A DNA stretch of 64,000 nucleotides from Vibrio sp. 99-8-1 (GCF_013114595.1 NZ_VTXE01000016.1:62001-126000); one strand, 5' to 3'; positions 26,243 through 34,624 are shown, counted from the first letter of the stretch. Translations and numbers: made by a program. Notes: generated by a model from the letters alone, not told the origin.

Positions 26243-27403
26243 ATGGTTCATATCCCCACCGCATTTACTATGTTTGGCCTAACGCAATTAGCCTGCGTGA
26301 TGGTTATGGGGTTGATTTGGTATAAAAATAAGCAGATAAACGGCTTGCTTGAATGGTCTATTGGTCGCTCCTTGTTGGTTATGGCATTTCTGTTATTTGC
26401 ATTTAGAGAGTCTATGCCGTTAATGTTATCTGTTTTGTTGAGTAACGGGATATTTCTCATTGCGCTCTATGTTATTTGGTTAGGGCATGTGCGATTTATG
26501 CAGCTAAGCTATACCAACACTCATTTAATCTTTATCGCATTATTACTGGTTACCTTGGTTGTGTTTGCTGCTTTGACACAAGTTGAACAAGGTTATTTAT
26601 TGCGTGTCATTATCATCTCTATTTTGGTTTCTCTTTACGCCGCCCTCTCTATTATTGTTTATCTACCTGCGATTAGAGAGAAGGATAAACCCCTTGTTAA
26701 TTTAATGGTCTTCTCCTATTCACTGTTAATTCTCATTCATATGTTGCGAGCACTTTTCTATCTTGCCGGATTTGGAGGTCAATCTTTACTCACAGCAGGA
26801 AGTGTTACAGCAATCACCATCGTAGGGTACTTCTTCGTCTCTTTTCTTATTGTGATGGTGAGCTTAGGAATGGTGGTAGAGCTGTTGCAAAAAGAGTTGA
26901 AACAAGCTGCAGACAGAGATGCATTGACAGGTGCTTATAATCGACGAGCTTTTTTTACTATTGTCGAGAATGTATTTGCGAGAGCTAAGCGAGAACGGCT
27001 TCCGATATCGGTGTTATCAATCGACTTAGATCACTTCAAGTTAATTAATGATACTTATGGCCATTTACGTGGTGACAAAGTGATACGTAGTTTTGTTAAT
27101 ACCTCGCTAGAACTATTGAGAACTCCGGATCTATTTGCGCGTTATGGTGGAGAAGAATTTGTCGTGGTTCTACCGGATACCAATATTAAAGATGCGGCTA
27201 AAATTGCAGAAAGGATAAGACAACGTTTTAGTGAGTTGTCACCAGCTCAATCAATTAAAGCTGGAGAAGTAACATGTAGTATTGGTATTGCTTCAGTAGA
27301 TGCGTTGGCGGATAACATCTCCATTATTGATCTATTAGAGCGATCTGATATCGCTCTGTATCACGCTAAATCCCATGGACGTAATACAGTAAGTACCTAT
27401 TGA
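26243..27403 (+). CDS. Membrane-bound GGDEF diguanylate cyclase
   Basis: About 386 residues: an N-terminal block of six or seven membrane helices (residues 5-220), a short linker (LLQKELKQAADRDALTGAYNRRAF) and a GGDEF domain. The active site reads ARYGGEEFVVVLP, competent for c-di-GMP synthesis, and an inhibitory I-site is present (RTPD, five residues before GGEEF), unlike the cytosolic cyclase at 13754. ATG 26243 with GGAAGG upstream is the likely start. The sensed signal is unknown; it adjoins the NO-response island but is not obviously part of it. Confidence 0.9.
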   Translation: MVHIPTAFTMFGLTQLACVMVMGLIWYKNKQINGLLEWSIGRSLLVMAFLLFAFRESMPLMLSVLLSNGIFLIALYVIWLGHVRFMQLSYTNTHLIFIALLLVTLVVFAALTQVEQGYLLRVIIISILVSLYAALSIIVYLPAIREKDKPLVNLMVFSYSLLILIHMLRALFYLAGFGGQSLLTAGSVTAITIVGYFFVSFLIVMVSLGMVVELLQKELKQAADRDALTGAYNRRAFFTIVENVFARAKRERLPISVLSIDLDHFKLINDTYGHLRGDKVIRSFVNTSLELLRTPDLFARYGGEEFVVVLPDTNIKDAAKIAERIRQRFSELSPAQSIKAGEVTCSIGIASVDALADNISIIDLLERSDIALYHAKSHGRNTVSTY

Positions 27404-27407
27404 CGGC

Positions 27408-27536
27408 TCAAAATAATCCCAGTTCCAAACCAAACATATAAAGTAGCTCTGGTAGTATGGCCAGATAAGCAGCCGCATAATACATGACAAGCATAAATAT
27501 TCCCGCTTTCAATATGGCAGATAAATTGGCATTCAT
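27408..27536 (-). CDS. 42-aa membrane protein with sigma-54 promoter, divergent from norR
   Basis: A very short gene. Its start codon follows GAGGA at eight bases, an excellent ribosome site. The product begins MNANLSAILKAGIF, has one or two hydrophobic stretches (IFMLVMYYAAAYLAIL and LLYMFGLELGLF) broken by PE, and carries one lysine near the N-terminus, so it should be an inner-membrane peptide. About 30 bases upstream of the start lies a sigma-54 promoter, and beyond it three NorR-type sites. I recognise no family. The regulatory layout suggests induction by nitric oxide; a role in NO stress or respiration is inference. Confidence 0.72.
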   Translation of the reverse strand: MNANLSAILKAGIFMLVMYYAAAYLAILPELLYMFGLELGLF

Positions 27537-27577
27537 TGTACTGTTCCTCGATTCACTATTGCCGACATTAGTGTAAT

Positions 27578-27594
27578 AGCAGTTTTTATGCCAA
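27578..27594 (-). promoter_or_regulatory. Sigma-54 promoter of the 42-aa gene
   Basis: On the minus strand TTGGCATAAAAACTGCT has the invariant GG and GC dinucleotides ten bases apart, and matches the nnrS promoter (TTGGCACATAAACTGCA) at most positions. Transcription would begin near 27567, leaving a leader of about 30 bases. Confidence 0.75.
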
Positions 27595-27634
27595 TAGATA
27601 ACATTATGTTTATATTGACTTTATTAAAATTTAT

Positions 27635-27681
27635 GTCATATTGACCTGTGTCATATAGACATAGTTGTGTGTCTTATAGAC
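27635..27681. promoter_or_regulatory. Three NorR-type enhancer sites (norR / 42-aa gene)
   Basis: GTCATATTGAC (27635-27645), GTCATATAGAC (27650-27660) and GTCTTATAGAC (27671-27681) all fit the GT-N7-AC NorR consensus. They sit upstream of the minus-strand sigma-54 promoter and just before the norR coding region, as triple NorR sites do in the E. coli norR-norV interval. Confidence 0.78.
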
Positions 27682-27728
27682 ATCGAATTAATAGAATTAA
27701 CCAGCTCAGCTTATTTGGTGATGAATCA

Positions 27729-29267
27729 GTGCAAAACATAAGTGAAGAGTGGGGTAAAATTGTTCTTGATTTAACCTCCAATCTCTCAAGTAAAGATAGA
27801 TTTGATCGGTTGCTTTTGTCGATAAGGCAAGTGCTGAGTTGTGATGCTTCAGCTCTGCTATCGTTTAATAATCAGCAGTTTACTCCATTAGCAATCAGTG
27901 GCTTGTATGATGAAGTGCTGGGACGACGCTTTAATATTCAAGACCACCCTAGGTTAGAGGCGATCGCCAGAGCGGGTGATATTGTCCGTTTTCCCTCGGA
28001 TAGTGAATTACCCGATCCATATGATGGGTTAATCGCAAATATGGATGGCAATCTGAATGTTCACTCATGTGTTGGGCTGCCCTTAATGGTGGATGAGCGT
28101 CTTATCGGGGCATTAACCATCGACGGTTTCAGCGCTAAGCAATTTGATGGTTTTTCTGATGGCGATCTTCGAATTATCGCTGCATTAGCGGCAACGAGTT
28201 TGAACACATCTCTATTAATGGAGCAACTGGAGCGTCAACTTACCTACCTACCGTCGTCAGATAGCAATATTACATTTAGGGACAGTAACTCGGTTGAGAT
28301 GATTGGGCATTCATCGGCGATGAACGAGTTAAATGGCAATATTAATGTCGTTTCAAATACGGATCTAACCGTTTTGATATCGGGGGAAACAGGGGTCGGT
28401 AAAGAGCTGGTGGCAGGCTTGGTGCACGCTAACTCTGCTAGAAGAGAGCGGGATATCGTTTACTTAAACTGTGCCGCTCTGCCAGAGTCCGTTGCGGAGA
28501 GTGAACTATTTGGTCATGTAAAAGGGGCGTTTACCGGAGCAATTAGTCATCGTAAAGGCAAGTTTGAACTAGCGGATGGTGGGACTCTGTTTCTTGATGA
28601 AATTGGTGAGTTATCCATAGGATTGCAAGCTAAACTACTGCGAGCATTGCAGTATGGCGATATCCAGAGAGTGGGCGATGATAGCAGCGTTAAAGTCGAT
28701 GTACGAATCATCGCCGCAACAAATAGAATACTGCATGACGATGTAAAACAGGGGCGTTTTAGAGCAGACCTTTATCATCGCCTAACCGTGTTCCCTATAT
28801 TAGTTCCAGCACTACGAGACAGACAGCAGGATATCACCTTACTTGCCGGGCACTTTGCTGAAAAATGCAAATTGAAACTAGAGGTTCGTAGTATCAGTTT
28901 GTCTAAAGAGTTACTAATAAAATTAAATGATTACCATTGGCCCGGTAACGTAAGAGAGCTTGAGCATATGATCAATCGAGCCGCTGTTATTGCCAAATCT
29001 GAAACTAGCGATGCTCACCTTGTTTTGCAGCCTTATCATTTTAGCTTTAAAGAGAGCAGAGAAGATTTGCTGAAGACAGAAGAAGCAAGAGAGATGAGTC
29101 ACGAGCTGTCAGAACAGACGCTTAAGAGCGCAACAGATACCTTTCAGCGTCAAATTATCGAGCAATGCTATAGCAAAAATCGTCACAATTGGTCTGCAAC
29201 GGCGAGAGAGTTGGGGATAGATTCAGGAAATCTCCACCGGTTAGCCAAACGATTAGGAGTGAAGTGA
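27729..29267 (+). CDS. norR: NorR, nitric oxide-responsive sigma-54 activator
   Basis: The 512-residue protein has an N-terminal GAF domain that senses NO through a mononuclear iron (conserved block LSCDASALL, GLYDEVLGRRF, HPRLEAIARAGDIVRFPSDSELPDPYDGL). A central AAA+ domain has Walker A GETGVGKE, the sigma-54 contact loop GAFTGA and Walker B GTLFLDEIGEL; a C-terminal Fis-type HTH follows (NWSATARELGIDSGNLHRLAKRLG). I place the start at GTG 27729 (GGTG upstream; 512 aa against 504 in E. coli); a longer frame from 27648 would run through the NorR sites. It should activate nnrS and the divergent 42-aa gene. Confidence 0.95.
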   Translation: MQNISEEWGKIVLDLTSNLSSKDRFDRLLLSIRQVLSCDASALLSFNNQQFTPLAISGLYDEVLGRRFNIQDHPRLEAIARAGDIVRFPSDSELPDPYDGLIANMDGNLNVHSCVGLPLMVDERLIGALTIDGFSAKQFDGFSDGDLRIIAALAATSLNTSLLMEQLERQLTYLPSSDSNITFRDSNSVEMIGHSSAMNELNGNINVVSNTDLTVLISGETGVGKELVAGLVHANSARRERDIVYLNCAALPESVAESELFGHVKGAFTGAISHRKGKFELADGGTLFLDEIGELSIGLQAKLLRALQYGDIQRVGDDSSVKVDVRIIAATNRILHDDVKQGRFRADLYHRLTVFPILVPALRDRQQDITLLAGHFAEKCKLKLEVRSISLSKELLIKLNDYHWPGNVRELEHMINRAAVIAKSETSDAHLVLQPYHFSFKESREDLLKTEEAREMSHELSEQTLKSATDTFQRQIIEQCYSKNRHNWSATARELGIDSGNLHRLAKRLGVK

Positions 29268-29288
29268 TTTTTGTCAGAGTTAACAGCA

Positions 29289-29323
29289 TGACATCATTGA
29301 TAGTTTCGCTAACAATGATGTCA
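29289..29323. other. Inverted repeat 3' of norR
   Basis: TGACATCATTG (29289-29299) and CAATGATGTCA (29313-29323) are perfect 11-base arms around a 13-base loop. No U tract follows, so it is at best a weak terminator. Its right arm overlaps the first NorR site of nnrS by four bases. Confidence 0.5.
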
Positions 29324-29375
29324 TAATGACATTTACAGTCTATGTTAATTTGACACTTATTTATGTCAAATTGAT
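29320..29375. promoter_or_regulatory. Three NorR-type enhancer sites of nnrS
   Basis: GTCATAATGAC (29320-29330) and GTTAATTTGAC (29344-29354) fit GT-N7-AC; GTCAAATTGAT (29365-29375) differs in the last base. They lie about 90-140 bases upstream of the sigma-54 promoter. Confidence 0.72.
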
Positions 29376-29460
29376 AGTGTGCTGAAATTTGGTTTATGAA
29401 GGAATATTATAAATTATTGTTTTATAAGACAATAGAAATACTCAGTAAGAGTTATTCTCA

Positions 29461-29477
29461 TTGGCACATAAACTGCA
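29461..29477 (+). promoter_or_regulatory. Sigma-54 promoter of nnrS
   Basis: TTGGCACATAAACTGCA has the -24 GG and -12 GC dinucleotides ten bases apart and a TGGCAC core identical to consensus. Transcription should start near 29488. A perfect 13-base inverted repeat (29470-29482 and 29489-29501) overlaps the -12 element and the start site. Confidence 0.8.
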
Positions 29478-29515
29478 ATACTATGAGTAGTATTGCAGTT
29501 TATAAGGTTCTATAA

Positions 29516-30697
29516 GTGTTAAACATCACCGATAAAAGTAAAGAAGAAAAAATCACTCCACTGTTGCGTCTAGGCTTTAGACCATTCTTTTTATTTGGCA
29601 CACTCTACTCGATTTTGAGTATCACTATCTGGGTACTTGCTTTTCAAAATGGCCAGCCTGAAGCACTGCGTGTTCCTGCCGTTTGGTGGCATGTTCATGA
29701 AATGTTGTTTGGTTTTGCCATGGCGATTGTTGCCGGATTTGTGCTTACCGCGGTGCAAACATGGACTGGCATTATTGGCACCAAGAGTTATCGGCTGGGT
29801 TTCATCGTACTATTATGGATGTTGCCTAGAGTGCTCTTTTGGACAGAGACACCATTATGGTTAATCTCAACAATTGAAGCTCTTTTCTTGGCAGCGTTGG
29901 CCTACGAAGTTGGCTTTAGAGTTGTGAAATCGAAGGGCTGGAAAAATCTATTTTTTGTTCCTCTATTTGTATTGGCTCTGGTCGCAAATTTTGCCAGTTA
30001 CGCCACTATTAAAGGCATGCCACCCTTTACGTCGCTAGCGGTTTGGCAAGCGATGATATGGTGGTTTATGTTGCTATTGTCGATAATGGGTGGTCGCGTT
30101 ATTCCATTCTTTACAGCTAAGCGATTTAACTTTGAAAAAGCTCAGCCTTTACTTTGGTTAGAGTGGGCGGCTAATCTGCCTTTAGTACTGCTTTTCGTAT
30201 TAAGTTTTTTCCCTCTACTCTCTTCTCAAATTGGCCCTGCTATTATGCTAATAGGTGCGTTGTTTCAATTGGTTCGATTTGCCCGTTGGAAGCCATGGAG
30301 AACACTGAGTGAACCACTCGTTTGGTCGTTACATTTATCTTATTTTTGTATTCCTTTAGGACTTATTGGTAGCGGGGTAACGACAGGGTTTGCACAACAT
30401 TCTATGATTCATTTATTTGCCATTGGTGCTTTGGGTGGATTGATTTTAGCGATGATCTCTCGTGTTACTATGGGACATACCGGGCGTGCTATCTATAAAG
30501 GACCTAGGATCTGGCCAGCATTTTTGGCGATGTTTTTAGCGGCGCTGTTAAGAAGTTTAGGGGTTGGTTTTTCGCCCGTTTACATGATGTTGATTATTAA
30601 TATTTCTGCCATCTTATGGGGATTTGCCTTTACCGTATTTATCTATTATTTCGCGGTTATGCTGATGAAGCCAAGAGCAGACGGCCATCCCGGTTAA
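29516..30697 (+). CDS. nnrS: NnrS family heme/copper membrane protein
   Basis: A 393-residue inner-membrane protein with about 12 helices. NnrS landmarks are present: LLRLGFRPFFLFGTLYS at the N-terminus, WWHVHEMLFGFAMAIVAGFVLTAVQTWTG with the histidines, GGRVIPFFTAKR, HLFAIGALGGLILAMISRVTMGHTGR. NnrS proteins ease nitrosative stress and protect iron-sulfur metabolism from NO. The GTG start at 29516 is preceded by AAGG. The NorR sites and sigma-54 promoter upstream predict NO-induced expression, as described for vibrios. Confidence 0.95.
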   Translation: MLNITDKSKEEKITPLLRLGFRPFFLFGTLYSILSITIWVLAFQNGQPEALRVPAVWWHVHEMLFGFAMAIVAGFVLTAVQTWTGIIGTKSYRLGFIVLLWMLPRVLFWTETPLWLISTIEALFLAALAYEVGFRVVKSKGWKNLFFVPLFVLALVANFASYATIKGMPPFTSLAVWQAMIWWFMLLLSIMGGRVIPFFTAKRFNFEKAQPLLWLEWAANLPLVLLFVLSFFPLLSSQIGPAIMLIGALFQLVRFARWKPWRTLSEPLVWSLHLSYFCIPLGLIGSGVTTGFAQHSMIHLFAIGALGGLILAMISRVTMGHTGRAIYKGPRIWPAFLAMFLAALLRSLGVGFSPVYMMLIINISAILWGFAFTVFIYYFAVMLMKPRADGHPG

Positions 30698-30740
30698 CAG
30701 GCTGATCTCGAACTAACTATTTATTTAGCCGTAATACTTT

Positions 30741-30787
30741 AGAAACCGTATATTTAACAATAAGTTAAGTTGCGGTTTCTTTTTATT
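30741..30787 (+). terminator. Terminator after nnrS
   Basis: AGAAACCG pairs with CGGTTTCT, with an inner TTAAC/GTTAA stem, followed by TTTTTATTT. Confidence 0.75.
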
Positions 30788-30945
30788 TCCCCTTTTGTAT
30801 TGTTATATCTATCAATTGCAGTGCCAAAATAGCAAAAATCAACGATACTTAAATCGTTAATGCTTGATTGAACAACTTAACTTGCTCCAGTCACATTGAT
30901 TACCGTTTAGTTTGTTATCAGTAGTAATGCGGATTAAGGAATGAA

Positions 30946-31734
30946 ATGTTCAGCTACTTTTTAAGATTGATGATAGTTATTAGCCTTGTTACCCCTTCGA
31001 TATACGCGTTTTCTGCGCAGAAAATCTTCATTACCAATGGTGAGTGGGCACCCTATATGGGGAAACAGTTAAAAGAGGGGGGAATTGTCTCGCACATTAT
31101 CACTGAGGCTTTTGCTGCGGTAGAGATCGAAGTTGAGTATGGCTATTTCCCATGGAAACGCTCTTATCGTTATGCAGTGAATGGCGTGGGGGAGAGCAAC
31201 CGTCGCTGGCACGCTACTGCAGCTTGGTACTACGCTGAGAAGCGAGAAAAAGATCTTCGCTATAGCGATATGGTTTATGAAGCTAATGAAGTTATGTTTT
31301 ATCTAAAGAGTAACCCGGTGGTATGGAACAGTGACAGTGATTTACAAGGCAAAAGAATTGGCGGTACAGACTATTCTCCTTACCCTAATTTAGAACCTCT
31401 TAGAGATAAAGGCATTATTAAAATTATCCGTTCTGGAGAAGATGATGTACAAATGCAACGTCTGTTTTTTCGCAACATTGATGCCGTTGTGGTGATGAAA
31501 GAAGTCGGTTTGTACTACATGGCTGAAAACTTATCAAACAAGGACATGAGTGAAGTGGCCTACGTGGAACAGAGTATTAGTAAACGTCATCTGTATTTGC
31601 TGTTTTCACATAAAGTAGAGGAGAACCAAGTATTACTAGAGAAATTTAATCGAGGCCTCAGAATCATTCGACTTAGTGGTCGATATAGTGAGATTGTCAA
31701 AGAGTTTGAGAATGGTCGGTATTGGTCGGAATAA
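30946..31734 (+). CDS. Orphan periplasmic solute-binding protein (family 3-like)
   Basis: A 262-residue protein with an N-terminal signal peptide (MFSYFLRLMIVISLVTPSIYAFSA) and the fold of amino-acid-type binding proteins: ITNGEWAPYMGKQLKEGGIVSHIITEAF at the first lobe and GKRIGGTDYSPYP before the hinge crossing. No permease or ATPase is adjacent, so it may be a stand-alone sensor input or serve a distant transporter. Ligand unknown. ATG follows AAGGAATGAA. Confidence 0.8.
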   Translation: MFSYFLRLMIVISLVTPSIYAFSAQKIFITNGEWAPYMGKQLKEGGIVSHIITEAFAAVEIEVEYGYFPWKRSYRYAVNGVGESNRRWHATAAWYYAEKREKDLRYSDMVYEANEVMFYLKSNPVVWNSDSDLQGKRIGGTDYSPYPNLEPLRDKGIIKIIRSGEDDVQMQRLFFRNIDAVVVMKEVGLYYMAENLSNKDMSEVAYVEQSISKRHLYLLFSHKVEENQVLLEKFNRGLRIIRLSGRYSEIVKEFENGRYWSE

Positions 31735-31812
31735 CAGAACCAAAGTCTAATTGTTGTGGAGGACAATTGTTGTGACTGACTTTAGTTCTGTGTAGATTAG
31801 CGAATTATTAAA

Positions 31813-33435
31813 CTAGCCAGCTGCGTTAGCAGGAGCGACCTCAATATTTTCTTCCATCTTTACTTCTGGAGTTACCTCTTCCGTCTCCAGTTTATGCATC
31901 TGTTGAATCTCTACTGCGCTCATGTGACCATAATCTTCAATCATGTACTTGAATGTTTTGAACAACATGTAGCTAACTAATACCAGCAGTGGTGCCGCGA
32001 ATATCAAGATGGCAGATTGCATCGAGCCGACTGGAGCTTTAACGATAATGAATACCGCTGGTATAGCGATGATCACCAAACACCAGAAGATTTTCAATAA
32101 AGTTGCCGGGTTCTTATCTTTATCTAATACACGTTGCGTCTGACAAGCTACAGTAAATACTGAACCATCCAGTGTGGTGACCAACAATAAGAAGGTCGAG
32201 ATAATAAATATAACAAGCAGAACAGATGAGAATGGTAGTGTATTTAACGCTTCTACAATTGACTGACTCGCTTGACCGTCAGATACCATCTGGCCGATGT
32301 TTACTTTCTTATCAAGTTGGGTCTTCATCATAAATGAACCAACAATTGAGAATAGGATTGTTGTACCTACTGTACCGCCACCTACCATACAGGCAATGAC
32401 TTCACGAAGAGTACGACCTTTAGATACTTTAGTAATGAAGATACACATCAAAGGAATGAAAATCATCCAGTATGCCCAGAAGTAAGCTGTCCAGTTTTGT
32501 GGGAACTTGTCCTGAGTGATAGCATCCGTATACAGACTCATATGAATGAAGTTTGATGCCCAAATGCTCAGTGATGTACTGGTATTCTCCAGAATGAATA
32601 ACGTCGGACCGAAGATAAGAATGTAAATAACCAGTGCGATTAGGAAGTAAGTACCTGAGCTTGAGATATTTTTCATGCCTTTTTCGATACCCACAAACGA
32701 ACTCACAATAAGCAGTGTTGCTACAATACCTAACATGCCTAACTTAAGTCCCAAAGTGTCCTCTAGGCCTGTAAGCTGAGCAAAAGCAGCAGATACAATT
32801 GGCACACCTAGAGCCAGTACGATGATAAGGCCAAAAACCAGCGCGATTGGGTAGGTGATGTCAATAATACGAGCAACCACTTTACCTGCAGTTTGGTTTT
32901 TAATCATGCTCTGTACGATCTCGCTGATCTTTAGAGAAGGGTTTTTACGCACATAGTAGGAGTACATAATAGGCACAGCACTAATGGCATATAGAGCCCA
33001 TGCAGTAATTCCCCAGTGATGCAGAGAGTAGGTTACTGCCCATTCATGCGCGGCAACAGAGCCCGCTTCTATAGCAAAAGGAGGGGTCTTGATGTAGTAA
33101 GACCATTCTAGAAAGGCCCAGTAAACGGTACCTGAACCCACACCGGCGAGTGCCATCATAGTGATGTATGCAAAATTGGTGTACTCTGGCTTTCCCTCGC
33201 CCATACGTATGTTACCGTATTTGCTGGCCATCAGATAAACTGAAACTATTACCATGGCAAAACCAAACCACAGAATAGGCGTACCAAGATTATAAGCGAT
33301 CATGGTAAAAATACTTCCAGCGATGCTAATGGCACGCTCAGTATCTGTTAGAAAAAATACAGACAACGCACTGATAATGAGCAGAGAGATCAGTATTGTA
33401 GTGCGGTCAAAATTACTTGATTTACTATTTTCCAT
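31813..33435 (-). CDS. BCCT-family (betaine/carnitine/choline-type) transporter
   Basis: A 540-residue protein with 12 predicted helices. The family signature is clear: AVTYSLHHWGITAWALYAISAVPIMYSYYVRK in the first repeat, and the aromatic box helix NWTAYFWAYWMIFIPLMCIFITKVSKGRTLREV, close to CaiT. It should import a quaternary ammonium compound by sodium symport or antiport. It is the last gene of a minus-strand operon with an FAD oxidoreductase and an enolase-superfamily enzyme, so it probably brings in their substrate. The C-terminus is acidic and polar. Confidence 0.92.
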   Translation of the reverse strand: MENSKSSNFDRTTILISLLIISALSVFFLTDTERAISIAGSIFTMIAYNLGTPILWFGFAMVIVSVYLMASKYGNIRMGEGKPEYTNFAYITMMALAGVGSGTVYWAFLEWSYYIKTPPFAIEAGSVAAHEWAVTYSLHHWGITAWALYAISAVPIMYSYYVRKNPSLKISEIVQSMIKNQTAGKVVARIIDITYPIALVFGLIIVLALGVPIVSAAFAQLTGLEDTLGLKLGMLGIVATLLIVSSFVGIEKGMKNISSSGTYFLIALVIYILIFGPTLFILENTSTSLSIWASNFIHMSLYTDAITQDKFPQNWTAYFWAYWMIFIPLMCIFITKVSKGRTLREVIACMVGGGTVGTTILFSIVGSFMMKTQLDKKVNIGQMVSDGQASQSIVEALNTLPFSSVLLVIFIISTFLLLVTTLDGSVFTVACQTQRVLDKDKNPATLLKIFWCLVIIAIPAVFIIVKAPVGSMQSAILIFAAPLLVLVSYMLFKTFKYMIEDYGHMSAVEIQQMHKLETEEVTPEVKMEENIEVAPANAAG

Positions 33436-33450
33436 AAAGGACTCCTTGAT

Positions 33451-33473
33451 ACTCCCGCCTATGGATCGGGAGT
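33451..33473 (-). other. Intercistronic stem-loop before the BCCT gene
   Basis: ACTCCCG and CGGGAGT pair perfectly around a nine-base loop. In the minus-strand message it lies between the enolase-superfamily and BCCT genes, immediately before the AAGGAG ribosome site of the latter. No U tract, so probably a processing or translation-modulating structure. Confidence 0.6.
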
Positions 33474-33499
33474 AACAATTTCACGTCATTAATATTTAA

Positions 33500-34624
33500 T
33501 TATTCAAAAACATAGTGAGCAATTGATGCTTCTTTTACCGCTTCCCAGTCCATTTCCACACCCAATCCATTTCCTTCTGGTGCGTGAACAAACCCATCTT
33601 TATCTGTACGAATTTGTGTATTAGAGCCAAGTTCGAAGCTCTCATATGGGTAAAACTGTTCGAAGTATTTGCAGTTGTAGTGAGCTAGTGCCACATGTAA
33701 ATTGGCTGCTTGGGTGATGGTGTAGCCCATGCTTTGAATTTCTAATGTTTTTGAGTGACCTTCTGCAATAGCAAAACATTTATTGAGTTGAGTAATGCCG
33801 CCACATACGGTTGCGTCTTGGCGAACATCAGACCAAAATCCATTACCAAGAGCGTAAGTTACTTCTTGTAATGTTAATAAGCAGTTACCGTGACTAGAGA
33901 TCTCAAGATCCGTTTTGTCCACGAGGCGTTGATAGGTTTTGTAATCATAATCAGAAACAGGCGCTTCTAGCCATTCCCAATCGTAGCTTTCCATCAGCTT
34001 AGCCATTTTCATTGCTTCTGCTGCATTATAAAATGTAGCGGTATCAAGCATGAAGCGAATACCTGTGTCACCGTAACGCTGCTGAATTGCGTTGACTAAT
34101 GCTACATCTTTATCGTATACGCAGTAGCAGTGAAGTTTTATAGCAGTAAAGCCTGCTTCGATGCATTCATCTACGTAGGGGAAATATTCTTCTACAGTAT
34201 CGAACATAGGCGTAGAAGCATATGACAGCATTTTTTCTCGAGCACCGCCAAGCAACATGTAAAGAGGCATGTTGGCTTTTTTCGCTTTGATATCCCAAGC
34301 TGCAATGTCAATTGGGGATTTTGCAGGCAAGCCACCCCATGAACAACGAGCGCCAAGCCATGTATTAAGTTCTTCGGTCATAAGAGGATTTTTGCCGATT
34401 AACCCAGGAACAATTGTACGCATAGCTTCAATAATGCAGCGATCGAAGTCGTTTTCTGTATAGCTGATTGTTGCACCGACACCTTCAGTTCCATCTTCAG
34501 TAATAATACGAACGATGTTATTGGTGTATAAAAGAGGTTCCTGATTGTCTGCCCACGGAATCGGTGGTGCGTCACGATCAGCAACTGCGTAAAGCTCAAC
34601 TCTTTTTATTGCTGTACCTTTCAT
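33500..34624 (-). CDS. Enolase-superfamily (mandelate racemase-like) enzyme, atypical active site
   Basis: A 374-residue protein with the capping domain (residues 1-125) and the beta-barrel of mandelate racemase/muconate lactonising enzymes. Expected residues are Lys163 (AIKLHCY, K-x-H instead of K-x-K), metal ligands Asp194 (FMLDTATFY) and Glu220 (WEWLEAPV) and Asp270 (DVRQDATVCGGIT). The usual third acidic ligand is not obvious: EISSHGN occupies that strand, and Gln297 stands where mandelate racemase has its catalytic His. It may be a racemase/epimerase or dehydratase. It is flanked by an FAD oxidoreductase (nine bases away) and a BCCT transporter, suggesting a betaine-type substrate. Confidence 0.82.
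   Translation of the reverse strand: MKGTAIKRVELYAVADRDAPPIPWADNQEPLLYTNNIVRIITEDGTEGVGATISYTENDFDRCIIEAMRTIVPGLIGKNPLMTEELNTWLGARCSWGGLPAKSPIDIAAWDIKAKKANMPLYMLLGGAREKMLSYASTPMFDTVEEYFPYVDECIEAGFTAIKLHCYCVYDKDVALVNAIQQRYGDTGIRFMLDTATFYNAAEAMKMAKLMESYDWEWLEAPVSDYDYKTYQRLVDKTDLEISSHGNCLLTLQEVTYALGNGFWSDVRQDATVCGGITQLNKCFAIAEGHSKTLEIQSMGYTITQAANLHVALAHYNCKYFEQFYPYESFELGSNTQIRTDKDGFVHAPEGNGLGVEMDWEAVKEASIAHYVFE

Noticed and set aside
27648-27728. N-terminal extension of NorR from GTG 27648
   Set aside because: It would translate the NorR-binding sites, has no family similarity and no ribosome site; GTG 27729 gives the expected NorR N-terminus.
31741-31790. Nested pairing (AAAGTC...GACTTT with AATTGT...ACAATT) after the orphan binding protein
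   Set aside because: No U tract and poor stem continuity; not convincing as a terminator.
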